Shown: piece after piece, positions 1 to 6,846 of the stretch
How positions within the stretch are numbered: the first letter of the stretch is position 1
Layout: each line of letters starts with the position of its first letter
DNA from: AC-69 sp044869895
GTDB lineage: Bacteria > Actinomycetota > UBA4738 > HRBIN12
Length of the DNA: 7,824 nucleotides
Assembly: GCA_044869895.1 (NCBI GenBank)
Contig: JBIOXZ010000213.1
Coordinates: forward strand, 1 to 7,824
Reading direction: 5' to 3'
Position numbers and translations under genes: made by a program
The notes under the pieces: generated by a model
The model's database searches: none
What the model saw: the letters and a program-made list of their open reading frames with translations, nothing else
What the model was told of the DNA's origin: nothing

Positions 1-258
1 GTCATCGAGGGACTCCTCAGCGCACTCGCCAGCGAGGTCGGTTGGCTGGACGCACTGGTCGAGTACTTCCTTCGCGCCAACGCCTACTCGCTCGTCGTGG
101 CGATCGGCGTTCCCACGACTGCGCTCGTGGACAACGGACCGGGTTCCTTCTTCGGTCCGTTCGTCGGCGCAGGACAGGCCATCTTCGTCATGTCCGCGTA
201 CGCGATCTGCTTCCTGGTCCTGTCTGCGATACTGATCCGTCAGCGGGACGTGTCGTGA
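1..258 (+). CDS. ABC-2-type transporter permease, C-terminal fragment
   Basis: The frame is open from the first base and closes with TGA at 256-258, leaving the last 85 residues of a protein that starts outside the window. It contains a hydrophobic stretch around residues 30-40 and a strong C-terminal transmembrane helix (about 59-79, with AIFVMSAYAICFLVLSAIL), then a short basic tail ending RQRDVS. A final helix followed by an R-x-R-D-V type tail is typical of ABC-2 permease subunits, which form the membrane channel of ABC exporters. The histidine kinase gene begins 22 nt downstream on the same strand, and transporter plus NarL-type two-component system is a common pairing, so the transporter is probably regulated by, or sensed through, that system. 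Only the tail is visible, so the substrate is unknown and the family call rests on helix layout and context. Confidence 0.6.
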   Translation, partial: VIEGLLSALASEVGWLDALVEYFLRANAYSLVVAIGVPTTALVDNGPGSFFGPFVGAGQAIFVMSAYAICFLVLSAILIRQRDVS

Positions 259-280
259 CAGTTCACGCTGCGGGCGCGGG

Positions 281-1441
281 GTGAGCGTGAGGACCGGAAC
301 GGGGACCGAACCGCGACGAACCTTGCTCGTCGACGGGGCCCTGGCGGTCGGCTTGGCCGCTTTCGTGCTGCTGGGTACGTACTTCGCCTCTCAACGTCAG
401 CCCGCACGCCGGCCATTCGACGTCGGGTTGATCGCGTTGGTGCTCGTGGCCACGGGGGCTCTGACCGCGAGGCGTCGCCACCCGGTGGCCGTCTTGGAGG
501 TGGTCTTCGGGGCGGCACTCGTCTACTTCTGGCTCGGGTACGCGAACGGCCCCATCTGGCTCGCACTCGTCACCGCCTATGTCACGGCGGTCTTTCTGGG
601 GCATCGGCTGGCCGCCGGGATCACCGCTGCCGCTGGGTTCGTCATCTTCCCCTGGCTCGACTATTTCGTGAGGGACGGTCGGGCGCCCTCCCCGACGGCG
701 CTGGCCGGACTGGCCGCGTGGCTCCTGGTGCTGCTGGGCGGGGCGGAGATCGTCCGCGTCAGGCGAGAGCGCGTTGCCGAGGCGGCCCGGATCAAGGAGG
801 AGGAGGCGCTACGGCGGGCGAGCGAGGAACGGCTCCGCATCGCTCGAGATCTCCACGACGCACTGGGCCACCACCTCTCCCTGATCAACGTGCAGTCCGG
901 AGTGGCCCTGCACCTGAACGAGGAGCTTCCGGAGCAGGCTCGCACCTCCCTTACTGCGATCAAGCAGGCCAGCAAGGAGGCACTCACCGAGCTCCGATCG
1001 GTGCTCGACATCCTCCGGCAGGAAGGCGAACCGGCCCCTCGGTCCCCGACCTCGACACTCGCCCGGCTCGACGACTTGGTGTCGCAGGCAGCCGCGGCCG
1101 GGCTCGAGGTGCGGATGGTGACCGAGGGACGGGTGCGGCCGCTTCCATTCGGCGTCGACGTGGCCGCATTCCGGATCGTGCAGGAGGCCCTCACGAACGT
1201 CACCCGCCACGCAGGGGATGCAACCGCGACCGTGCGTGTCTCCTACGGTGAACGGGAACTCTCCCTGCAGATCGACGACGACGGCAGGGGCCCGGCGACG
1301 GACGGTGCGGTGCGGACCGGGAAGGGGATCATGGGCATGCGCGAACGGGTGGGCGCGCTCGGCGGGGAGCTCCAGGCAGGTCCTCGACCCGAGGGGGGGT
1401 TCCGGGTGCAGGTCCGCTTGCCCATGGACGGCTCTCCATGA
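281..1441 (+). CDS. Membrane sensor histidine kinase, NarL/DesK (HisKA_3) type
   Basis: This 386-residue sensor kinase should autophosphorylate on a histidine using ATP and pass the phosphate to response regulators. The N-terminal part (about 15-157) has four to five hydrophobic helices with short loops and no obvious periplasmic sensor domain, so it probably senses from within the membrane. A charged coiled-coil-like linker (158-186) leads to the HisKA_3 box, RIARDLHDALGHHLS, with phosphoacceptor His192. The HATPase domain has the N box (QEALTNVTRHA, Asn306), the G1 box (DDDGRG, 332-337) and the G2 region (GKGIMGMRERV, from 347). The start is GTG at 281. A second in-frame GTG at 287 is possible, and neither has a strong Shine-Dalgarno sequence. 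Its stop overlaps the next start in an ATGA, so it is translationally coupled to the receiver-cyclase gene, its likely partner. Confidence 0.93.
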   Translation: MSVRTGTGTEPRRTLLVDGALAVGLAAFVLLGTYFASQRQPARRPFDVGLIALVLVATGALTARRRHPVAVLEVVFGAALVYFWLGYANGPIWLALVTAYVTAVFLGHRLAAGITAAAGFVIFPWLDYFVRDGRAPSPTALAGLAAWLLVLLGGAEIVRVRRERVAEAARIKEEEALRRASEERLRIARDLHDALGHHLSLINVQSGVALHLNEELPEQARTSLTAIKQASKEALTELRSVLDILRQEGEPAPRSPTSTLARLDDLVSQAAAAGLEVRMVTEGRVRPLPFGVDVAAFRIVQEALTNVTRHAGDATATVRVSYGERELSLQIDDDGRGPATDGAVRTGKGIMGMRERVGALGGELQAGPRPEGGFRVQVRLPMDGSP

Positions 1442-2391
1442 TCCGGGTCGTGCTCGCCGACGATCAGGTGTTGGTCCGTGCAGGGTTCAGGGCCCTGCTC
1501 GACGCACAGGCCGACATCGAGGTGGTCGGCGAAGCCGGCGACGGGAAGGACGCCGTCCGGATGGCCGTCGAGCTGAGGCCCGACGTCGTGTTGATGGACA
1601 TCCGGATGCCGGGGATGGACGGGTTGGAGGCCACGCGCAGGATCGTGCAAGACGAGGATCTGGACCGGACGCGGATCGTCATCCTCACCACCTTCGACGT
1701 CGACGAGTACGTGTTCGAGGCGCTCCGGGTCGGGGCCAGCGGCTTCCTGGTCAAGGACACCGAACCCGAACTGCTTCTCCAGGGGGTGCGCGCGGTCGCC
1801 CGAGGCGACGCGCTCCTGTCCCCCCGAGTCACCCGGCGACTGATCGGAGCATTTGCTGGAGGAGAGGCCCGGGGGTTCCCAACTGGTTCGAGCGCCGAGC
1901 GGATCCTTGCCACCGTGATGTTCAGCGACATCGTCTCGTCCACGGAGCGGGCGGCCGAGATCGGGGATCGCCGGTGGCGCGACGTGCTCGACCGTCACGA
2001 CGAGCTGGTTCGCGCGGAGCTCGATGCTCACGGTGGACGGGAGATCAAGACGACGGGCGACGGCTTCCTTGCCTTGTTCGACGCGCCCGCGCGCGCCATC
2101 CGTTGCGCCGTGGCCATCCGAGACCGGCTGCGTGCCGTGGGCCTCGACGTGCGGATCGGGCTCCACACGGGCGAGGTCGAGCTGCGGGGGAGTGACGTGG
2201 GCGGGATGGCCGTCAACATCGGTTCCCGGGTGGCCGAGCGGGGCTCCTCGGGCGATGTTGTGGTTTCGAGCACGGTCAGGGATCTGGTGGCCGGATCGGG
2301 CATCGGTTTCATCGATCGGGGTGAGCAGACCCTCAAAGGCCTCCCGGACCGGTGGCGGCTGTTCGTCGTCTCCGAACCGCTTCCCACATGA
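1438..2391 (+). CDS. Response regulator: REC receiver fused to class III adenylate/guanylate cyclase
   Basis: This 317-residue two-domain protein has a NarL-type receiver at 1-125: acidic pocket Asp8/Asp9, phosphoacceptor Asp54 in VLMDIRMPG, Thr84/85 and Lys106. A short linker (about 130-155) leads to a class III nucleotide cyclase domain (158-312). The cyclase has the two metal-binding aspartates (Asp164 in MFSDIVSSTE, Asp208 in KTTGDGF), a purine-contacting Lys204 and Asp253 (GSDVGG), and the transition-state pair Asn260 and Arg264 (AVNIGSR). All canonical residues are present, so it is predicted to be active, and Lys/Asp favours ATP to cAMP. The domain resembles the cyclases fused to many actinobacterial regulators and hydrolases. 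The oddity is that it sits where a LuxR DNA-binding domain is expected after this receiver type. The start is fixed by the ATGA overlap with the kinase gene. Phosphorylation by that kinase probably controls cyclase activity; this is inferred. Confidence 0.92.
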   Translation: MIRVVLADDQVLVRAGFRALLDAQADIEVVGEAGDGKDAVRMAVELRPDVVLMDIRMPGMDGLEATRRIVQDEDLDRTRIVILTTFDVDEYVFEALRVGASGFLVKDTEPELLLQGVRAVARGDALLSPRVTRRLIGAFAGGEARGFPTGSSAERILATVMFSDIVSSTERAAEIGDRRWRDVLDRHDELVRAELDAHGGREIKTTGDGFLALFDAPARAIRCAVAIRDRLRAVGLDVRIGLHTGEVELRGSDVGGMAVNIGSRVAERGSSGDVVVSSTVRDLVAGSGIGFIDRGEQTLKGLPDRWRLFVVSEPLPT

Positions 2392-2410
2392 CCTGCGGTC
2401 GAGGAACCGC

Positions 2411-2440
2411 ATGAGTGGTTCGCCCGGACCGCGTCGATGA
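2411..2440 (+). other. Possible 9-codon leader ORF coupled to the second response regulator
   Basis: An ATG at 2411 preceded by GAGGAA (2401-2406) opens a nine-codon frame (MSGSPGPRR) whose TGA overlaps the ATG of the next response regulator in an ATGA. That regulator has no convincing Shine-Dalgarno sequence of its own just upstream of 2437. The layout would let ribosomes entering at 2411 re-initiate at 2437. The SD-to-ATG spacing of 4 nt is short, and such a short ORF can arise by chance. Confidence 0.25.
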
Positions 2441-3102
2441 TCAGGGTCGTGCTGGCCGACGACCAGGCGCTCGTCCGTGCCGGGTTCCGGGCTCTCCTGG
2501 ATGCACAGGACGATATCGAGGTAGTCGGTGAGGCCGGCAACGGCGAGGAGGCCATCCGGCTGGCTACGCAACTCATGCCGGACATCGTCTTGATGGACAT
2601 CCGGATGCCGGGAGTGGATGGCCTGTCCGCGACCCGCCGGATCGCGGCCGACGATCGATTGGCCAATATCCGGGTCGTCATCCTCACGACGTTCGGGCTC
2701 GACGAGTACATCTTCGAGGCCATCCGGGCCGGCGCGAGTGGGTTCCTGGTCAAAGACACGGAGCCCGGAGAGCTGGTCCAGGCCGTGCGCGTGGTGGCGG
2801 GCGGAGAGGCGCTGCTCTCGCCGAGCGTGACCAAGCAACTGATCGCTGAGTTCGCTGCACGGGCGAAGGAGCCGCAAAGCCCGGATGGCCTCGGAGAGCT
2901 CACCGATCGAGAGCGAGAGGTTGTCGCTCTGGTGGCCGAGGGGCTCTCGAACGAGGAGATCGCTGGGCGCCTGTTCGTCAGCCCGGCCACGGCGAAGACG
3001 CACGTGAGCCGGGCGATGGGCAAGCTCCGGGCCCGAGACCGGGCTCAGCTCGTGGTGATCGCCTACGAGTCGGGCCTGGTCCGCCCTGGGTGGCTCGGCT
3101 GA
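2437..3102 (+). CDS. NarL/LuxR-family response regulator (REC-HTH)
   Basis: This 221-residue transcription regulator has a receiver domain (1-120) with Asp8/Asp9, phosphoacceptor Asp54, Thr84/85 and Lys106, and a C-terminal LuxR helix-turn-helix (about 152-215, LTDREREVVALVAEGLSNEE, then recognition helix around SPATAKTHVSRAMGKL). It should bind DNA when phosphorylated by the kinase encoded at 281-1441. The receiver is a close paralogue of that of the preceding receiver-cyclase protein: the stretches MIRVVLADDQ, VRAGFRALLDAQ, VLMDIRMPG and ASGFLVKDTEP are shared, and I count about two thirds identity over 140 residues. This indicates tandem duplication. It lies 45 nt after the cyclase gene, so it is probably in the same transcript. 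Likely targets are the upstream ABC transporter or the operon itself, but no operator was identified. Confidence 0.95.
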   Translation: MIRVVLADDQALVRAGFRALLDAQDDIEVVGEAGNGEEAIRLATQLMPDIVLMDIRMPGVDGLSATRRIAADDRLANIRVVILTTFGLDEYIFEAIRAGASGFLVKDTEPGELVQAVRVVAGGEALLSPSVTKQLIAEFAARAKEPQSPDGLGELTDREREVVALVAEGLSNEEIAGRLFVSPATAKTHVSRAMGKLRARDRAQLVVIAYESGLVRPGWLG

Positions 3103-3121
3103 GGTCGTCGTGCCCACTCGA

Positions 3122-3147
3122 GGCAGCCGAAACGCCGTTTCGCTGCT
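3122..3147 (+). terminator. Stem-loop after the signalling operon, possible terminator
   Basis: Twenty nt after the second regulator's stop there is a hairpin. CGAAAC (3128-3133) pairs with GTTTCG (3137-3142) around a GCC loop, and the stem is extended past a one-base bulge by GGCAG (3122-3126) with CTGCT (3143-3147). There is no T-run after it, so it is not a classical intrinsic terminator. Its position suggests an end-of-operon structure, as often seen in GC-rich bacteria. Confidence 0.35.
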
Positions 3148-3296
3148 CGATTCGCTGGTCGCCGCCTCTTCCGGCCACCAACCGTCAAGCCTCGGGGGTG
3201 ACCCGTGGTTCGTGCTGCGGGAGACGCTGGTGGGTGCCTAGTATGAACGCGAGGGGTGCCTTGCCGTTGAAGGCCGACAGAGAGGGGGTCTTTTCC

Positions 3297-3803
3297 ATGG
3301 CCATCAGTCTGAAATACCGTGCACTCAGCGGGGAGACGAGGCCGTGGACGCTCCGGGAGAACCTCCAGGGCAAGCCGATCGACCGGCCGATCCATCCGAT
3401 GCTGGTCCACTTCCCGATCGCCCTTCACCATCGGGGCGCTGGGCCTCGATGTGCTGTCGCGGATCGGGACGTTCCCGCCGGCTCCGCTCGCCGCGACCTG
3501 GCTGATCCTGGGATCCCTGGCTGGGTTCGCCGGTGCTGCGCTCACCGGCCTCGTGGAGCGATCGACGATGCGGGACGGATCTCGGATCCACACCCTGGCC
3601 ACCCGTCACATGCTTCTCCAGTACGCGGCGGTAGCCGTCTTCCTCGCGGACCTCGGGATCCGCTGGTCGAACCGACACGACGTCCACGCAAGCTTCGTGT
3701 GGATCGCGCTGGATCTGATCGGGGCCTGGTGATGACCGTGGCCTCCGGCATCGGCGGCCAGATGGTCTTCAAGATCGGGTACCGCGGCCTGGGCGGCGAC
3801 TGA
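3297..3803 (+). pseudogene. DUF2231-like membrane protein, interrupted by two compensating frameshifts
   Basis: The ATG at 3297 follows a clear Shine-Dalgarno (GAGGGGG, 3282-3288). The first ~43 residues end in the DUF2231 signature HPMLVHFPIAL. The homologous continuation (TIGALGLDVLSRIG, then three more hydrophobic helices, to DLIGAW) is in the next frame from about 3427 and hits TGA at 3730-3732. The conserved tail (MTVASGIGGQMVFKIGYRG) is back in the first frame, ending at 3803. One extra base near 3420-3428 and one missing base near 3729 restore a roughly 168-residue, four-helix protein of normal family length. As written, the first frame is open throughout (168 codons), but its middle ~100 residues are arginine-rich and contain none of the helices. 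Either the sequence carries two indel errors or the gene is a pseudogene. DUF2231 proteins are small membrane proteins of unknown function. Confidence 0.75.
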
Positions 3804-3926
3804 CGCTCAGCGCGATTCGATCCATCGATTCGTCTACACGTTTGCGGCCCCTCACTCGTTGATATCTGGGTCATGGCAAGTATGGGAAACTCACCAGCCG
3901 AGCTGGGCATCCGCGAGGAACAGGCG

Positions 3927-4411
3927 GTGAAAGGTTCGGCGGCGTCGTTCGAGGAGTTCTCAGGGTCGAGCAACTCCGCCTCCACCGGGTCCTGTTCGCC
4001 ATCACCGGGAGTCGACAGGAAGCGGAGGACATCGGGCAAGAGGCGTTCCTCAGGGCGTGGGAGCGGTGGGACCGAGTCAGCGATATGGACGACCCGGCCG
4101 GCTACCTGCATCGAACGGCGATCAACCTTTTCCGCGATCGTTCCCGAAGACTCGTGCTCGGCTTGAGGCGTGCTCTGCGCATATCGCCGGGGCCGGACGA
4201 ATACGAGGCGTTCGAGGCACGTTCGGTCGCGGCGTCGGTCCTCGGCTCGGTTCCCCCGAGACAACGCGCCGCGATCGTCCTGACCGAGGCGCTCGGATAC
4301 TCGGCCGACGAGGCGGGGAGGCTCCTCGGCATCAAGGGCTCGACCGTTCGGGCGCTCCACTTCCAGGCGCGCTCGGCGCTCAGGAGCTCGAAGGAGACCA
4401 TCGATGGATGA
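3927..4411 (+). pseudogene. ECF-type RNA polymerase sigma factor, interrupted by one frameshift
   Basis: From a GTG at 3927, preceded by GAGGAA (3915-3920), the frame reads MKGSAASFEEF, a typical ECF N-terminus. The rest of region 2 (VEQLRLHRVLFAITG, then EAEDIGQEAFLRAWERWDRV) is in another frame from about 3965. Restoring one missing base near 3960 (expected FEEFYRVEQL) gives about 161 residues, normal for an ECF sigma. Region 4 (about 95-150) contains PPRQRAAIVLTEALGYSADE and the recognition helix around KGSTVRALHFQARSAL. Without repair, the second frame has no start before ATG 4085, leaving a 108-residue product with only the end of region 2 plus region 4. An alternative start is ATG 3873. 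The stop overlaps the downstream propeller gene by 8 nt, so the two are co-translated. Whether the indel is real or a sequencing error cannot be decided here. Confidence 0.78.
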
Positions 4412-5591
4412 CCTGCAAACGCTGGTCCACAACGAGATGGACCGGGCCGGCTCGCCCCGGTACTCGTTCGACGACCTCGGCCGCCGTCGCGATAGAAAGC
4501 GAAGGAACCAGCGCATCACGGCGGGCGTGGTCGGCATCGTCGTCGCGCTCCTGAGTCTCGCGACTCTTGCGCGTGCGTTCCTGGGAGGAGAGCGCCCCGC
4601 GAAACAGCCGACGCCTTCACCCTCACGCCAGGGCATCTTCGCGCATGTCGGCGGGTGGATCGTCTACGGGGACTGGCGCCTCCCCAATGGGATCTGGGCG
4701 GTGAGCCCCACCCGGTCAGGGGATCCCGGAGACCAGATCCAGCTGAGTGAGCGCAGTGGGGAGCCTCTGGGGTGGTCGACCGATGGGTCCAAGCTCCTCA
4801 TTCTTCGGCAAGTGCCGGACGCGAATCGGGACCCCGTCGTCGAGCTCGACCTCTTCATCCTAAACGCCGACGGCACCGAGACGCGTGTGACGAGGGAGCG
4901 CAACTGGATCACGGGCTCGATCTCACCCGATGGATCTCAGGTCGTCTACGTGGCCGGGTTTGACGGGCACATGTACACCGTCGATACAGATGGAAGCGAG
5001 CCTCGTCTCCTCCTGGCCAGTTCCCGGATGTTGTACAACCCGGCGTTTTCCCCCGATGGTACGCAGATCGCGTATTTCGACGGCTGGGGCGACAACAGCC
5101 ACAGCCTCCGGGTCATGAACGCAGACGGGACGGGTGTTCGGGTCTTGTTCGACCAGGCCCCGAAGCGGGTAGGGCATGTTGACGATCTCGTCTGGTCCCC
5201 GAACGGCTCGCGCCTTGCATTCTCCGCCCAGGAAGGTGGGATATGGGTCGTCGGCGTCGACGGCTCTGGATTGACCAAGGTGATCCCGCACGGGGTGAAC
5301 CCCGCCTGGTCGCCGGACGGCTCACGCATCTCGTACCAGTCTGTCGTCGGCGGTGTTGGGCTCGGCATGCTCGAGATCGCGACCCTTGTCGGGGGGCACG
5401 TCCAGCAGTTTGGCTACGGCGGATCCGGGCCGTGGAATCCCCTACCCGTGTCGGGCCCCGGGAACCAGGGAGCGACGGCGACCGCGGGGCGAGGCTATGC
5501 CGGCCCGTTCGTCTCAATCCTCGCGCTGTTGGCAGTTGTGGGACTCGTCGTGCTTGCCCGTCGATCAAGGAGGAAGATCACCGAGCCGTGA
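4404..5591 (+). CDS. Transmembrane PD40/TolB-like beta-propeller protein, possible regulator of the adjacent sigma factor
   Basis: This 395-residue protein has a short charged cytoplasmic N-terminus (1-37, rich in Arg/Lys at 27-37), one transmembrane helix (about 38-60), a Pro/Ser linker, a beta-propeller (about 80-340), a Gly/Pro-rich spacer and a second transmembrane helix (about 366-385) with a basic tail. The propeller is marked by repeated S-P-D-G type turns: STDG 125-128, SPDG 174-177, SPDG 216-219, SPNG 265-268, SPDG 303-306, each near a strand, plus NADG and DTDG turns. The helices flank the propeller, placing it outside the cytoplasm. GGAG (4393-4396) precedes the ATG. The gene overlaps the ECF sigma gene by 8 nt. 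That context suggests an anti-sigma-like sensor, but the N-terminus lacks the zinc-binding His-x3-Cys-x2-Cys motif of classical anti-sigma factors, so this is inference. Confidence 0.85.
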   Translation: MDDLQTLVHNEMDRAGSPRYSFDDLGRRRDRKRRNQRITAGVVGIVVALLSLATLARAFLGGERPAKQPTPSPSRQGIFAHVGGWIVYGDWRLPNGIWAVSPTRSGDPGDQIQLSERSGEPLGWSTDGSKLLILRQVPDANRDPVVELDLFILNADGTETRVTRERNWITGSISPDGSQVVYVAGFDGHMYTVDTDGSEPRLLLASSRMLYNPAFSPDGTQIAYFDGWGDNSHSLRVMNADGTGVRVLFDQAPKRVGHVDDLVWSPNGSRLAFSAQEGGIWVVGVDGSGLTKVIPHGVNPAWSPDGSRISYQSVVGGVGLGMLEIATLVGGHVQQFGYGGSGPWNPLPVSGPGNQGATATAGRGYAGPFVSILALLAVVGLVVLARRSRRKITEP

Positions 5592-5601
5592 CCTGACTGA
5601 G

Positions 5602-6762
5602 CTAACGCCACACGGCCGGCAGCTCCGACCAGAGCACCTCCCCGGCGCCGAGCCACGAAGCGAGCTCCTCGATCGATCGCCGGGCGGCGGGCCAGTCATC
5701 GGAGCGAGCGTCCGACTGGGCATGGACCGCATGTACTCGGAGAACGCTCGCCCGGCGGTCGAACGCCGGGTCGATCCTGCCGACGAGACGGTCGCCGCGC
5801 AGGATCGGCAACACGAAATACCCGAACTCGCGCTTGGCCTTCGGCACGTAGATCTCCAAACGGAATCGCATGTCGAACAGCCGCTCCGTGCGATCACGAT
5901 CAGAGATGAGGTCGTCGAAGGGCGAGAGCAGCGTGGTTCGTCCACGGAACGTCGCGTCGAGGAGATCGCGGTGCGTCACCCATCGCCCCGACAAGCCGTC
6001 GACCTCAACCGGCACGATGACCCCGGAGCGAGTGAGCCGATCGATAGCCAGTTTCCTACCCGGCGGAGGTCCGTCGAACAGCATGCCGATGCGCTCGAGG
6101 CGATCGATACCGCGCGCATGGAGTTGACGGGCCGCCAGCTCCTGCGTCGCCTCGAGCCCCGGTCGGCCGTTCGAGGCGGGAAGGGATCGCTCGGCGAGAT
6201 CCCAGACACGCTGCTGACCGTCACGCCCCACGATCATTACCCGGCCCTGGAACCACAGGATGTCGAGCAGCATCGGCACGTTCTGGCCCTCGTCGTTCCA
6301 GCCGCCCGTCTGCCACCCTTCCACGGCACGATTCTCGAGGTCCCGGGCGCGCAGCGGACCGCGGCGCCGCAACTCATCGAGCACGTATCGCACGAACGCG
6401 TCGTTGGCACGGAGCCACGCACGGACGTACGCGTGGCGCGTCAGATCGTCGTGCGGGTAGCGCCGCATCGAGATCCGATGCATCGGCAGGTCAGCGGTCG
6501 GCAGGATGTGCGCCCGGTACTCGAAGACCTCGCGGTCGCGCCACAGCAGGCGTTCGAGCTCGGCGACGCGGAATCGGCGCCCCAGCCGGCTCCACAGGAC
6601 GAGATGCTCCGTGCGCGCGACGACCGAGGTCGGATCCATCTGGACCATGCCCAGCCGATGGACGGTCTCGACGAGCGACGACGCTCGGGGGGCGGCCAGG
6701 AGCTGCCCCGTCACCGCGAGCCTGCGCGCGCGACGTCGGGAGAGGCGGAGGGCGTCCGGCAC
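5602..6762 (-). CDS. Winged-helix DNA glycosylase, YcaQ/AlkX-like (HTH_42 family)
   Basis: This 386-residue protein is close to the length of E. coli YcaQ, a glycosylase that removes N-alkylated bases and unhooks interstrand crosslinks. The family's catalytic Gln-hydrophobic-Asp motif is present as Q41-M42-D43 (VQMDPTS). A winged-helix segment lies around 120-190, and the C-terminal family block (LLSPFDDLI at 278-286, then DRTERLFDMRFRLEIYVPKA, GYFVLPIL, RIDPAFDRR) is well conserved. The Gln-x-Asp form matches the YcaQ-like branch rather than the AlkZ branch that uses Gln-x-Gln. The start is GTG at 6762 with no clear Shine-Dalgarno, and a TANNNT hexamer lies 7 nt upstream. It is convergent with the propeller gene, with only 10 nt between stops, and sits 84 nt downstream of the phosphatase on the same strand. 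The family call is firm; the crosslink substrate is inferred from the motif. Confidence 0.88.
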   Translation of the reverse strand: MPDALRLSRRRARRLAVTGQLLAAPRASSLVETVHRLGMVQMDPTSVVARTEHLVLWSRLGRRFRVAELERLLWRDREVFEYRAHILPTADLPMHRISMRRYPHDDLTRHAYVRAWLRANDAFVRYVLDELRRRGPLRARDLENRAVEGWQTGGWNDEGQNVPMLLDILWFQGRVMIVGRDGQQRVWDLAERSLPASNGRPGLEATQELAARQLHARGIDRLERIGMLFDGPPPGRKLAIDRLTRSGVIVPVEVDGLSGRWVTHRDLLDATFRGRTTLLSPFDDLISDRDRTERLFDMRFRLEIYVPKAKREFGYFVLPILRGDRLVGRIDPAFDRRASVLRVHAVHAQSDARSDDWPAARRSIEELASWLGAGEVLWSELPAVWR

Positions 6763-6769
6763 GCGGTAG

Positions 6770-6775
6770 AGACTA
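6770..6775 (-). promoter_or_regulatory. Candidate -10 element for the glycosylase gene (leaderless)
   Basis: On the minus strand the hexamer TAGTCT ends 7 nt before the GTG start at 6762, and no Shine-Dalgarno is visible. In high-GC actinobacteria a TANNNT -10 at this distance places transcription start at or next to the start codon. No convincing -35 was found, so this is tentative. Confidence 0.25.
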
Positions 6776-6846
6776 CCCGGCGCGGCCGACGGACTTCCTC
6801 ATTCTGAAGGGACCGACATCACCACAGGGGTCGTAAGACTGGACGG

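Noticed and set aside
1243..3117. A 624-codon open frame on the minus strand
   Set aside because: It lies exactly antisense to the kinase end and both regulators, which have clear family motifs. Its translation is low-complexity in Pro/Arg/Asp/His with no recognisable domain. Long antisense frames are expected where third codon positions are G/C-rich.
3239..3244. TAGTAT as a -10 box for the DUF2231 gene
   Set aside because: The hexamer fits a -10, but no -35-like sequence is present at the right distance.
3859..3886. A promoter TTGATA-16 nt-TATGGG before the sigma gene
   Set aside because: The -35 is reasonable and the position would suit the GTG start at 3927, but the -10 lacks the conserved final T. 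Too weak to list.
3542..4636. A 364-codon minus-strand frame across the frameshifted genes
   Set aside because: It might have explained the broken plus-strand genes, but the plus strand shows clear DUF2231 and sigma-factor motifs while this translation is Arg/Ser-rich without any recognisable motif.
5353..6807. A 484-codon open frame on the plus strand
   Set aside because: It overlaps the end of the propeller gene and runs antisense through the whole glycosylase gene, whose family motifs are unambiguous. No domain is seen in the translation.
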